Under the pieces are notes generated by a model. The model searched no databases. It was not told the DNA's origin and saw only the letters and a program-made list of their open reading frames with translations. Both the position numbers and the translations under genes were made by a program. DNA of 64,000 nt from Pirellulales bacterium (GTDB lineage: Bacteria; Planctomycetota; Planctomycetia; Pirellulales; JACPPG01), in contig DASYDW010000017.1 in NCBI GenBank assembly GCA_036499395.1, positions 62,001 through 126,000 of the forward strand, given 5' to 3'. Below, one piece after another: positions 10,777 to 19,457 of this stretch. The number at the start of each line of letters is the position of its first letter. Positions within the stretch are counted from its first letter, which is position 1.

Positions 10777-10840
10777 GGTGATAACTCCTACGCGAAATGC
10801 GGAGAAACTTCGCCCGTCCGTAAAGCACATCCGATGCCAA

Positions 10841-12298
10841 TTAATCATCTCCAGCCGTGTGACGGGCCGAACCATTCCGATCGTCCGCGGCGGACAGAAG
10901 AAGGTTTTCGCCTCCGTCATGCCGGGCGTCCTTCACTTGCTCCTTGATTTCCGTGGCTTCGGTCGAAAGGTTTCCCTCGGCTTTCGTGGCCACGGCGCCG
11001 GTCGATCCGGATTCAGAATGTTCACGAGAAGATCGCGCCCCTGGAGGTTGCTTACCGTGCAAGTCCGGCTTGGCTGTGCTCTCAGAGGGCGTCGTGCGCG
11101 CCGCGCGCTCATCAATCGCGTGCATAACTAGCCGCATCACTGACGAACGGACTTTCAACCAACTGTTTTCTCGCCCATTGATCCAGAAGTAGCTTCGCAG
11201 CGACACATTGGCGTCGTTGACGCTATCGACCAAAACCGTAGGTTCAGGTTCTGCAAGCACTGCCGGATGATGGGTTAGAACGTCCATCGCCCGTTGCTGC
11301 GCGCCATCAACATCGACGCGCGGCACGCCGATCGAAAAGTCGACGCGGCAGTTCGGAATAGTGCTGAAATTACGGATTACGCTCTTATAGATCGTCGCGT
11401 TAGGGATTTGCACTTCGTTGCCGTCGACCGTAGCGACGATCGTGGTGCGCGTCGTCAATCGCTGCACGTAGCCCATGATGTCCGCGATTTGCACCAGATC
11501 GCCAATGTGAAATGGCTGCTGCATGCTCAACAGGATGCTGGCCAAAAAATTCTCGGTGATATTGCCGAACGCGATGCCCAGGACCAAACCCAACAGACCC
11601 GTGCCTCCTAAAATAGTGAGCGCCAGGTGCGTGAGATTGGCAATGCGTAGGGTGACGTAGAGCCCGATCACAAGCACGAGAAAGCCACCGCACCGTGCGA
11701 ACACTTCGCGCAACAGCGGTGCCTGGACTTTGCGCTCGAGGCCGTGGCGCAGCCACCGCGTCACCGCAACCGCGGCAGCAAAGGAGAGCCCCAGGATCGC
11801 CACGCCGCACGCGATGAGCGGCAGTGATCGCACCAGGTTGACCTCCATCTGTTTGAGGCTGTCCACGGCAGGTCCGAAGTCCCACAGCGATGTGTGTACG
11901 ACCTCGATGTGGTTGACCACCGCGACGACGTCCTCGGTATTTCGCGCCAGATCGCCGGCCCAATCCTTGTTCGCGTCGACCGAAGTACGCCCATCGAGAA
12001 ACACGACACCGTCCTTGACCGTGACCTGCGGATTCTCGAACAGTTCTGCCACGCGAAGGATTCTCAGCAGGCGTGTTTGAATTTCGTCATCGCGCGCCAA
12101 GGGCGCTACGTCGACCTTAGTTGCCGGCGGACTGGTATTGTGTGGCGCCGCAGGGGTCGCCTTCGCCGCATCCTGTGTCGCTGGCGCAGTGGCGTCCGCC
12201 AATTGGGCAGCACTGACGATGCTGGTGGCTAGCGATAGAGCAAACGCCAAAAGCGTCAAAAGATTCATCCTCGTCATAATTCGTCGACGCTCGTGCAT
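10841..12298 (-). CDS. Exported BON-domain mechanosensitive channel (MscS family)
   Basis: 485 residues. Signal peptide (MNLLTLLAFALSLATSIVSA), an Ala/Pro/Thr-rich spacer, a BON domain (about residues 60-125, with VTVKDGVVFLDGRT), then membrane helices and the MscS core. The pore-lining helix region is GGTGLLGLVLGIAFGNITENF and the beta domain has GDLVQIADIMGYVQ and TVDGNEVQIPNATI. It should release small solutes on osmotic downshock; the BON domain may bind lipid or envelope components. The last 90 residues are hydrophilic and low complexity. GAGGA lies 6 nt before the ATG at 12298, supporting this start. Confidence 0.88.
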   Translation of the reverse strand: MHERRRIMTRMNLLTLLAFALSLATSIVSAAQLADATAPATQDAAKATPAAPHNTSPPATKVDVAPLARDDEIQTRLLRILRVAELFENPQVTVKDGVVFLDGRTSVDANKDWAGDLARNTEDVVAVVNHIEVVHTSLWDFGPAVDSLKQMEVNLVRSLPLIACGVAILGLSFAAAVAVTRWLRHGLERKVQAPLLREVFARCGGFLVLVIGLYVTLRIANLTHLALTILGGTGLLGLVLGIAFGNITENFLASILLSMQQPFHIGDLVQIADIMGYVQRLTTRTTIVATVDGNEVQIPNATIYKSVIRNFSTIPNCRVDFSIGVPRVDVDGAQQRAMDVLTHHPAVLAEPEPTVLVDSVNDANVSLRSYFWINGRENSWLKVRSSVMRLVMHAIDERAARTTPSESTAKPDLHGKQPPGARSSREHSESGSTGAVATKAEGNLSTEATEIKEQVKDARHDGGENLLLSAADDRNGSARHTAGDD

Positions 12299-12604
12299 GG
12301 CAGTTCCTCGACCAATCTGAATGGTTGGCGGCTAGTGCTCGTGTGCCGTTGGTGTGAGTGCTTAGGGGCGCAACGGCCTTGCGGGACGAACGAAGTGCGA
12401 CTCCACGCACGGCGCGCAAACCTTCCAACAGGCGTCACAGCGCGATCCGCCGCCGGCCAAGGACGCCAAAAGATAGTGCGAATGCCGTTTTGCAAATCGC
12501 GTGCCACGCTAACCGGGACTTTTCTCCGACAGCACACAGCAGCTTGCAGGCGTTTGAGCGGAAGTTGTTAGCCGCCTTGATGCGCGAGCTTAGGTGCGCC
12601 GCGA
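12299..12604. other. Intergenic, no gene recognised
   Basis: About 305 bp between the permease end and the MscS start, both minus strand. It should contain the MscS promoter. No open frame here has a ribosome binding site together with protein-like composition, and no clear hairpin terminator was seen. Confidence 0.4.
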
Positions 12605-13897
12605 TCAATAGCTGGTCAAGCTCAGCCAGGCGATCCCGACCAAGGTGGTGGCGATCGTCAGCGGCACCCCGACTTTGAGATATTCGACGAACCCTAACTC
12701 AGTACCGGCGCGATGCGCATTCTCAACGACGATAAGATTCGCCACCGACCCCAAGATCGTTAGGTTCCCAGCCAATGTGCTCGACATCGCCAAAGCCAGC
12801 CATGCTTGTTCGCGCTGCGGAATGATCTCAACGAGCGGCTGGAATAACAGGACTGCCGGCACGTTGGATACCAAGTTCGAAAGTGCAACCGAAAGTGCGC
12901 TGATCATCAGTACCGGCGATTGTTGGACGATTTGCCAGCGTTCCAGGTCCCATTGGCTGACCACATGCTTGTCAAAGGCATGCACGACGACGAACAGGCC
13001 CGCAAACATGACGAGCAACTGCCAATCGATCGCTCGATAAACCTTTTCGGGCCGGACTCGGTCGATCATCAATATGCCGGCGGCAGCCAACGCAATCATC
13101 GCAATCGGCTTGCCAGTGAAGAAGAGCACGATCGTGACCAGCGTCACAGCGACGCTTTTAATGAGCAAGCGGCGATGGACGATTGGCGTAGCCCCATGAT
13201 TCGGCAACGTGCTACGGGGGCGGCTCGCAAACAGCGAGCCGCGGTAAACAAACACGACGACCGCGAAATCGATGAATAAGCCCACAGCCGCCACGGGCGC
13301 CAGCCGGGCGGCAAATCGCAGGTAAGAGATTTCAGACAGCGAGCCGATGATGATGTTCTGAGGATTGCCCGTGATGGTCGCCACCGATCCGATGTTCGAG
13401 GCCGTGGCCAGCCCGACCAGGTAAGGTATCGCTGGCCGACCGAGCCGCTGGCAAAGATGTAGGACTAGCGGCGTGAGTGCGACACAGACAACGTCATTGA
13501 CCAGAAAGGCCGACAAGATTCCGGACAGGCCGATCGTAACCGCCAACAACGACAAGGGCCCCGAACAGTGCATGGCAATGTTATCGGTGACCAGGGCGAA
13601 GAAGCCGGCCAGCCGCAAATAAGCGACCACGACCATCATGGCGAACAATAAAACGATGGTCTGGTAGTCGACGGACCGCGCCGCCTCGGATAAGTCGAGC
13701 GCGCCGCAAGCCAGCATAGCAGCCGCGCCGACGATCGCGATCCCCGCGCGGTCCATGCGCAGGCCCGGCACTTTGCCGATGGCGAGCCCCGCGTACGTCA
13801 AGCCGAAGATGATTCCCACCAGTGGCGCGAACCCCAGGCCGGCAGCGAACGCCATGAGATCGATATCCGCATTCATGGTATTGGGCAACGCTGGCAT
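12605..13897 (-). CDS. ArsB/NhaD-type (ion transporter superfamily) permease
   Basis: 430 residues with about 11-12 hydrophobic helices. The two symmetric halves carry the family signatures: VNDVVCVALTPLVL and ASNIGSVATITGNPQNIIIG in the first, and LSNLVSNVPAVLLFQP and SSTLAGNLTILGSVANLIV in the second. The paired asparagine hairpins are those of the ArsB/NhaD/SLC13 superfamily. The substrate could be arsenite, sodium/proton or a dicarboxylate. No arsenic-resistance partner (arsR, arsC) is adjacent, so arsenite export is unsupported. The start at 13897 lacks a good ribosome binding site; an in-frame ATG at 13876 is an alternative. Confidence 0.85.
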   Translation of the reverse strand: MPALPNTMNADIDLMAFAAGLGFAPLVGIIFGLTYAGLAIGKVPGLRMDRAGIAIVGAAAMLACGALDLSEAARSVDYQTIVLLFAMMVVVAYLRLAGFFALVTDNIAMHCSGPLSLLAVTIGLSGILSAFLVNDVVCVALTPLVLHLCQRLGRPAIPYLVGLATASNIGSVATITGNPQNIIIGSLSEISYLRFAARLAPVAAVGLFIDFAVVVFVYRGSLFASRPRSTLPNHGATPIVHRRLLIKSVAVTLVTIVLFFTGKPIAMIALAAAGILMIDRVRPEKVYRAIDWQLLVMFAGLFVVVHAFDKHVVSQWDLERWQIVQQSPVLMISALSVALSNLVSNVPAVLLFQPLVEIIPQREQAWLALAMSSTLAGNLTILGSVANLIVVENAHRAGTELGFVEYLKVGVPLTIATTLVGIAWLSLTSY

Positions 13898-14081
13898 TCT
13901 TGGAGTGATCGCGATCCGCGCGGTGCCGCCTGCGCGGCGAACGAATGCGTCGCGGCGTTTTACGTGCTTCGAAAGGTCGAAGGAAAAACAAAGACCCTGG
14001 CAACGGGCGCTCTATGCTAGCAACCGAAAGTAGCTTGGATACCCCGCCGTGTGCCAAGTCGAAATCGTTCCGCCGCGTTGA

Positions 14082-15704
14082 TCACAGCTGCAGGCGCTTG
14101 AGCATAGCCTTGGTGATTGATTGGCGGACGTCCGCGATATCGGCCCACGGATCGTGCTTCAGCTTCGCGAGTCGCTCCACGGTATTCGCGATCGTAAACT
14201 GATCCGAGTGCATGCGCGGCGAAAGGTCGTCCCAACCGATGGGCATGCTGATCGGAGCCGAGGGACGCGCGCGCGTGGAAAACGGTGCGACGGCCGTGGC
14301 CCCGCGCCCGTTGCGCAAATAGTCAATGAACACTTTTCCCCGGCGGGCGGATTTGCTCATGGTGGCAATGAATCGGTTGGGGGCCGCATGAACGATAAAA
14401 TCGGCGACCAGCTTGCAGAACGTTTTGGCGTCATCCCATTCCGTGCGCGCCGCGATCGGCACAACAACGTGCAGCCCCTTGCCTCCGGTGGTTTTGAGGA
14501 ACGTCGTAAGTCCCAACTCTTCCAGGACCAAACGCACGGCCTGGGCGGCACTGATCACCTCGGGCCAGGCAACTTGCGGATCGGGATCGAGGTCGAAGAT
14601 CAAGCGATCCGGGCGCTCGAGCTTTTTGGCCTTCGAGCCCCACACGTGGATTTCCAACACGTTTAATTGCACGAGCTCGATCAGGCTGGCCGTGTCGTTG
14701 ATCGTCAAATTATAATCGGCCTTCGACGTGAGCGAGACGTCAACCGGCTTCAGGTGTTTCGGTGCTCCTTCGCCAGGATGCTTTTGAAAGAAGCAGGGTT
14801 TTCCACAGCCCGCCGGGCAACGCACGATCGCCAGCGGCCGATCGATGACGTGCGGCAACATCCACACGGCAACCTGTTGGTAATACTCGGCCAGGTCGCG
14901 TTTAGTGTATTCGTCGTCAGGATAGAGAATCTTTTCGGGATGAGTGAGGTTGACGCCGCGGATAACGTCGGGGGCCGTAGCACGCTCTTTCGGTTTGTGA
15001 TCGCGAATGGAATGTTTGGCGGCGCCGACTTTCCGGGCATGCGCTTTTGACGTGCCAGCCCGAGCGCCCGCGGTTGCCTTTTTTGCGGGCATCTTTTTGT
15101 GCCGCGTTTCGCCGCCTGGCCCCCAAGTGCGATCCGCCTGGGCCGCGATTTCGTCGAGATCACGTTTCGTCGCGACGCTCAGTGGCTTGGCCTCGGTGAT
15201 TGAATTCTTCGAGTCCGCGAACTCGTCCCGTTCCTTGAAGAGAAACCAGTGACGCTCGTCAGCGGCATCCGTTCTTCCGCCGCGGCGAACGAGCATCCAG
15301 CCACCGCGCAGCTTCTCGCCGTGCAGAACGAACTTCAGCCGACCTTCGCGGTAGGCTCGTCGGAAATCCTTTTCGACGGGCTGCCACGTCCCCCGATCCC
15401 AAAGCATCACGGTTCCACCGCCGTACTCGCCGGCGGGAATGATGCCCTCGAAGTTGGCATATTCGAGTGGATGATCCTCGACCTGCATGGCCAATCGTTT
15501 CACGGCCGGATCGGTGTCAGGCCCCTTGGGAACGGCCCAACTTTTCAGAACGCCATCCATCTCGAGCCGAAAATCGTAGTGCAAATGCGAGGCGTCATGT
15601 TTTTGCACGACGAAGATCGGAGCTTCGTGTTTCGTGATCTTCTTCCCACGCGGTTCGGCGGTGCGCGAGAAGTCTCGCTTGCGTTGGTATTCACGAAGTC
15701 CCAT
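14082..15704 (-). CDS. LigD-like phosphoesterase-primase/polymerase, no ligase domain
   Basis: 540 residues. The N-terminal 3'-phosphoesterase domain (about 1-150) has HLHYDFRLE, WAVPKGP and EGIIPAGEYGGG. A basic Ala/Lys-rich linker (about 195-245) follows. The C-terminal LigD-type primase/polymerase domain (about 250-540) has DLAEYYQQVA, LIFDLDPDP with the metal-binding Asp pair, LKTTGGKGLHVVVP and DYLRNGRGATAVAPFS. Family knowledge: LigD with Ku repairs double-strand breaks, processing 3' ends and filling in. The ATP-dependent ligase domain that normally separates PE and POL in Pseudomonas LigD is absent, replaced by the linker, and no Ku or stand-alone ligase gene lies in this window. The gap is at a domain boundary and the frame is intact, so this is not a simple truncation. 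Confidence 0.9.
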   Translation of the reverse strand: MGLREYQRKRDFSRTAEPRGKKITKHEAPIFVVQKHDASHLHYDFRLEMDGVLKSWAVPKGPDTDPAVKRLAMQVEDHPLEYANFEGIIPAGEYGGGTVMLWDRGTWQPVEKDFRRAYREGRLKFVLHGEKLRGGWMLVRRGGRTDAADERHWFLFKERDEFADSKNSITEAKPLSVATKRDLDEIAAQADRTWGPGGETRHKKMPAKKATAGARAGTSKAHARKVGAAKHSIRDHKPKERATAPDVIRGVNLTHPEKILYPDDEYTKRDLAEYYQQVAVWMLPHVIDRPLAIVRCPAGCGKPCFFQKHPGEGAPKHLKPVDVSLTSKADYNLTINDTASLIELVQLNVLEIHVWGSKAKKLERPDRLIFDLDPDPQVAWPEVISAAQAVRLVLEELGLTTFLKTTGGKGLHVVVPIAARTEWDDAKTFCKLVADFIVHAAPNRFIATMSKSARRGKVFIDYLRNGRGATAVAPFSTRARPSAPISMPIGWDDLSPRMHSDQFTIANTVERLAKLKHDPWADIADVRQSITKAMLKRLQL

Positions 15705-16126
15705 AAGACCTGACCGTGAGCAAGGTGAAGTTGGCGCTTGGGTCGAGCACGGTTATTGCACAGGCCAATTCTACGTTGCTCGGCCAGACGGGGCGAAACC
15801 GGACGGAGGGCGTGCGGCGCCCAGGGGCCTGCTCGTCTCAACTGGTCACTTGTGGTTTCAATAACAGGAGTTGTCCCTCGGCTCCGTGCAAAAGCGGCCG
15901 ACGTCGTCGCTTGATCTCGGCCCCTGGCTTGCTGAGCCGTCGACGCCGCCACGCCCTCATTGCGGCAGCGCGCCAGTTGGAAGCCGTGGTGATCGTGCGT
16001 TGTGAAATCAAGCCACCGCTGAAGCACAAGGCGGTCGTCGTCGCAGTGGATTTCTCCTTGATCGCAGGAACCGTGTTCTGCACTGTTGTCCCGGTAGTTC
16101 GATCGCAGTCTCGCGAGGTAATGTCA
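15705..16126. other. Divergent intergenic region, no gene recognised
   Basis: About 420 bp between divergent genes, so it should hold both promoters. An open frame runs through it in phase with the downstream pyruvyltransferase, but its predicted residues (many Arg, Cys and Val, no domain) do not look like protein, and the ribosome binding site favours a start at 16127. Confidence 0.5.
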
Positions 16127-16852
16127 ATGAAGTACACCTCGGGTCTAACCTCGCTCCTGGGAAAGCGCGTGGGCTATGTTCGTCCGCTGGGAAATGTCGG
16201 CGACGACCTGATCGAACTGGCGATGACGCAATTGTTCGCGGAATTCGGCGTCCGCTGGTCGCTTTGCGATTTGCCGCGTGTTGCCGATTTCGATCTGCTG
16301 GTCTTTGGCGGCGGAGGCAACATGGGCACCCGCTACATGAACAATTACGAGCTACGAAGAAAGGCCTTGGCGGCCGGTTTACCACTGATCGTCCTGCCGC
16401 AATCGTTTGCCACTCCGGAAGAGGGAGCGTTCCAGCGCGTCTTCGTGCGCGAACGCGAGAGCTTGCGACTACACCCGGCGGGCATATTGGCCCCGGATCT
16501 GGCGCTGGGCTTGGCCTGGCCTGCACCGGGGCGCGCGACGAAGGACCTGGGCGTGTTTCTCCGTCGCGATCGCGAACGGAAAGGCACCCGGCAACGGCTG
16601 TTCGCTCGCGATCCGGTCAAGCTTTGCAGGACCGTCGGGCCTTATCTTGCCTTGGCTGCCGCCCATCGACGGATCATTACCGACCGGTTGCACTTCGCGA
16701 TCGCTGGCTTGCACGCCGGTCGTGACGTAATGGCGTTGGCGAACGATTACCACAAAAACCGCTCGATGCATGACACCTGGCTCGCGGACCTCAGCTGCCG
16801 ATTTGCTGGCAGCCTAGAGGAAGCCCTTCCGAAGAACCGACGCGCGGCCTAA
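16127..16852 (+). CDS. Polysaccharide pyruvyltransferase-like protein
   Basis: About 241 residues resembling the CsaB/WcaK polysaccharide pyruvyltransferase fold: N-terminal GNVGDDLIELA, a central LLVFGGGGNMGTRY and VLPQSF block, and a C-terminal ITDRLHFAIAGLHAGRDVM motif. Such enzymes transfer pyruvate ketals onto cell-surface sugars. It is shorter than the typical 300-380 residues, so the middle region is reduced. GAGG at 16115-16118 is 8 nt before the ATG at 16127; the ATG at 16121 would be too close. The next gene, asparagine-synthase-like, begins 21 bp downstream on the same strand, suggesting a two-gene unit for modifying a surface glycan. Confidence 0.75.
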   Translation: MKYTSGLTSLLGKRVGYVRPLGNVGDDLIELAMTQLFAEFGVRWSLCDLPRVADFDLLVFGGGGNMGTRYMNNYELRRKALAAGLPLIVLPQSFATPEEGAFQRVFVRERESLRLHPAGILAPDLALGLAWPAPGRATKDLGVFLRRDRERKGTRQRLFARDPVKLCRTVGPYLALAAAHRRIITDRLHFAIAGLHAGRDVMALANDYHKNRSMHDTWLADLSCRFAGSLEEALPKNRRAA

Positions 16853-16873
16853 CGATCGATCAGGAGTTCATCC

Positions 16874-18703
16874 TTGGCTCATCTCGCACTTGCAATCGAT
16901 TGCGACCACACCCGGCGCCGCGAATTCTCTGGCCGCGTGCAGAAACTGTTCGGTGATCTCCCTCACGCCACGATACACACCGCGGAAGCCGGCGACCTGA
17001 CGTGCGTATGGGGTTGCAGCGACAACGCGCCGGTCAGCGTCCACCGCAACGCCGACTCGCTGGCCATCCTGATCGGCTATGCCATCGACGACGCAGGCAC
17101 CTGGCTCACCGCCCAAGATCTGGCCGCACGGTGGCGCGACCCGGCAGCGGCTTCGGACACATTCGATGGCTATCACCTGGGCCTTGTGTATGACAGCAGG
17201 CGCGGGCTGGTCACGGGCATCGATCCGTTTGGCCTGTTCCCGCTGTACTTCGCGGAGTTGGGAGCCAAAGGCGATAGCGTGCTTTTGGCGTCCAGCACTC
17301 CTGAAGCCATCGCGGCGCACCCACGGTTTTGCTTTACGATCGACCGACTCGGCCTGGCCGGCATCCTTTTCGGACATGGCCTGATGGATAATCGGGCATT
17401 GCTCGCCGGAGTAAGGCGGGTGGCCACCGGGCATCAACTGCGATGGACGATCGAAAAGGGAAGCGATCTGGTAGAAACGTATCATCCGATCCCCAGCCCA
17501 CCGCCGGCGGACGAATCACCAGCGGACTTACGAGAGCGCATCGGAGCGGAGTTTCTCCGCGCAATCCGCCGTCACCGTCCGGGAAATTCCGAAACGTCGA
17601 TGCTACTGTCCGGCGGTCTCGACTCGCGGCTGGTGGCAGCCTCGCTTGTCGAGAGCGGAATCCCCACGCGAGCACTCATTCTCGGCGAGCCGGGCGACCA
17701 CGAAGTGATTGCCGGCAGTTCCGTAGCCACGCAACTAGGGCTTACGCAACAGATCATTCCCACCGAATCGAGCAGGATCGATTTCACAAGCGCTGTGCGA
17801 GAGACCGTCCGTTTCGGTCATCTCAGCTCGGCTCCCAGCCCCGAGGATTTTGCCGAAGGATTGGCGCTGGCATCGTCACCGGGTCGCTATTTCTGGTCAG
17901 GCATGTTGCTCGATCGGGTCTTTCAACCGTTGTGTTTCCTGAGTGGCCGCGATCAGGCGGGAGGTTGGTCCTTCGAGCGGCTCGTGTGGGCGATGAACCG
18001 CTGGGGCGTGGCCAGGGCCCGACTGGTTGCGATGCTGGGGAATGACGGTCGCGAACTCGTCGACGCCGTCGTCGCTCAAGCAAGAGTCGCATGCATGAGC
18101 GGTCGGCTGCCACCACCCGTTCAGTCCGCTCTGGTGAGATGGGATCAACGCATCAGAAACCACATCGGATCGGTGTTGCATCGCACGACGTTCAACTCCT
18201 GGCCCCTGCTTCCGGGCAACGATCGGCAACTTGTAGAATCGATTCTTGGGCTACCGCCCACGGCATATCAGGGCCGCGGGCTGGAAGCCGACATCCTGAC
18301 GGCGATGCGCCCCGATCTGTCGAGAATCCCCGTGGATGGAAACTCGTTTTCGTTTTTGAGGCTCTCGCAGCGACAGGCCCGCCTGGGCCGAGTGGGGCGC
18401 CTGATAAGCAAAGTCGATCGCCACCTGCGCGCTTACTACTGGTTGCGGATGCGTGGCTTCGACCCGCGACGCTATTCGCGCCTGTTCAACATCGACCATC
18501 CGCGCTGGCGCGATCTTCGCCGCACCGCAGAGCCATCGCGGTCTCGCCTGTACGGCATGCTCGATGCTTTCGAAGTGGACCGAATTCTGCCCAAGCCCGA
18601 GGCGCAGACCCGTTTCTCGAATCCGATCGACGGCGGCAGCCCGATTCGTTTGCTGACAGGCTTAGCCCTGTGGGCGGATCGACCGCATCTCGCAGCCGGC
18701 TAA
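16874..18703 (+). CDS. Asparagine synthase-like amidotransferase with altered N-terminus
   Basis: 609 residues. The C-terminal synthetase domain has the ATP-binding PP-loop SMLLSGGLDSRL (near residue 240) and downstream helices typical of AsnB-type proteins. The N-terminal domain resembles a class II glutamine amidotransferase, with GLVYDSRRG and GIDPFGLFPLYF, but does not start with the catalytic Met-Cys; it begins MAHLALAIDCDH. Glutamine hydrolysis is therefore unlikely in the usual way. The start is an unusual TTG at 16874, decided by AGGAG at 16862-16866 with a 7-nt spacer. Paired with a pyruvyltransferase, it probably amidates a sugar or peptide in envelope polysaccharide synthesis rather than making free asparagine. 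Confidence 0.8.
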   Translation: MAHLALAIDCDHTRRREFSGRVQKLFGDLPHATIHTAEAGDLTCVWGCSDNAPVSVHRNADSLAILIGYAIDDAGTWLTAQDLAARWRDPAAASDTFDGYHLGLVYDSRRGLVTGIDPFGLFPLYFAELGAKGDSVLLASSTPEAIAAHPRFCFTIDRLGLAGILFGHGLMDNRALLAGVRRVATGHQLRWTIEKGSDLVETYHPIPSPPPADESPADLRERIGAEFLRAIRRHRPGNSETSMLLSGGLDSRLVAASLVESGIPTRALILGEPGDHEVIAGSSVATQLGLTQQIIPTESSRIDFTSAVRETVRFGHLSSAPSPEDFAEGLALASSPGRYFWSGMLLDRVFQPLCFLSGRDQAGGWSFERLVWAMNRWGVARARLVAMLGNDGRELVDAVVAQARVACMSGRLPPPVQSALVRWDQRIRNHIGSVLHRTTFNSWPLLPGNDRQLVESILGLPPTAYQGRGLEADILTAMRPDLSRIPVDGNSFSFLRLSQRQARLGRVGRLISKVDRHLRAYYWLRMRGFDPRRYSRLFNIDHPRWRDLRRTAEPSRSRLYGMLDAFEVDRILPKPEAQTRFSNPIDGGSPIRLLTGLALWADRPHLAAG

Positions 18704-18798
18704 AGTGCAGCCTGTGTATCACGTCGGCCAGTTTCGAGCGTGCTATCCCAGGACGGCGGGACAGCTGCGATACAGATTCTATTCGAGATAACGGGCGG

Positions 18799-19338
18799 CT
18801 ATACTGATTCTCGTTCGCCATTTTGCGCCGATTGGTACAGCGCTTCGTGCAACTCGCGATAGGCCTCTACCAGACGAGCGAACGTAAAACTTCGGTTGAG
18901 GCCGCTCGGGTTAGGAAGAATCCACACAATCGTGCCTGCGAACTCGGTTGATTGCCGTCCCCAGTCGGGAGCAGCTTGCCCCGTCATCGCAGCAAACGCT
19001 CGCTTGCCAAGAAAGGCCACAGAGCGCGGCGCGTATCGGCGCATCTTGGCCTCAAACCTGCGACGAACCATTTTGAACTCGCCATGCCGTACTTCATGGG
19101 CTCGTTTTGTCGGCCGTTCGACGACGGCCGTGATGCCGCAGCGGTATTTGAGTAGCCGCCGCTCATGTTCGGGATCAATACGCGCGTCAGTAAACCCGGC
19201 CTGATGCAGCGCAGCCCAAAAGCGATTGCTGGGATGTGAAAAATTGTGACCCGATACCGCGGCACTCAGAGCCGGATTGAGACCGCAGAAAATGACGTCG
19301 AGATCTTTGGCGAGAATATCCGGACTGTACTTGCTCAC
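18799..19338 (-). CDS. mug: G/U mismatch-specific DNA glycosylase (Mug/TDG family)
   Basis: 179 residues, close to the usual length of bacterial Mug. The active-site block is FCGLNPALSAAVSGHNFSHP, carrying the family Asn. The intercalation loop is LPNPSGLNRSF, and VAFLGKRAF forms a core strand. It should remove uracil or ethenocytosine from G mismatches in double-stranded DNA. The start is a GTG at 19338. This is the second uracil-DNA glycosylase in the window, with no sequence link to the UdgX-like one at 9.1 kb. Confidence 0.88.
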   Translation of the reverse strand: MSKYSPDILAKDLDVIFCGLNPALSAAVSGHNFSHPSNRFWAALHQAGFTDARIDPEHERRLLKYRCGITAVVERPTKRAHEVRHGEFKMVRRRFEAKMRRYAPRSVAFLGKRAFAAMTGQAAPDWGRQSTEFAGTIVWILPNPSGLNRSFTFARLVEAYRELHEALYQSAQNGERESV

Positions 19339-19457
19339 GCTGGCATCAGTCTCTGCTTGGCATGGGAATCAGTCGCACTACCGCGGTCTGTGAATAGAGA
19401 ATTCTGCCTTCGCCGAGAAGTCATTAAAAGAGTCCCGGCACATGTCACCTCGCCAGG

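Noticed and set aside
12605-13897. Arsenite exporter ArsB as a firm call
   Set aside because: The fold is right, but NhaD and SLC13 relatives share the same motifs and no arsenic genes are adjacent.
15716-16126. N-terminal extension of the pyruvyltransferase frame
   Set aside because: The translated residues show no domain or protein-like composition and the ribosome binding site fits the ATG at 16127.
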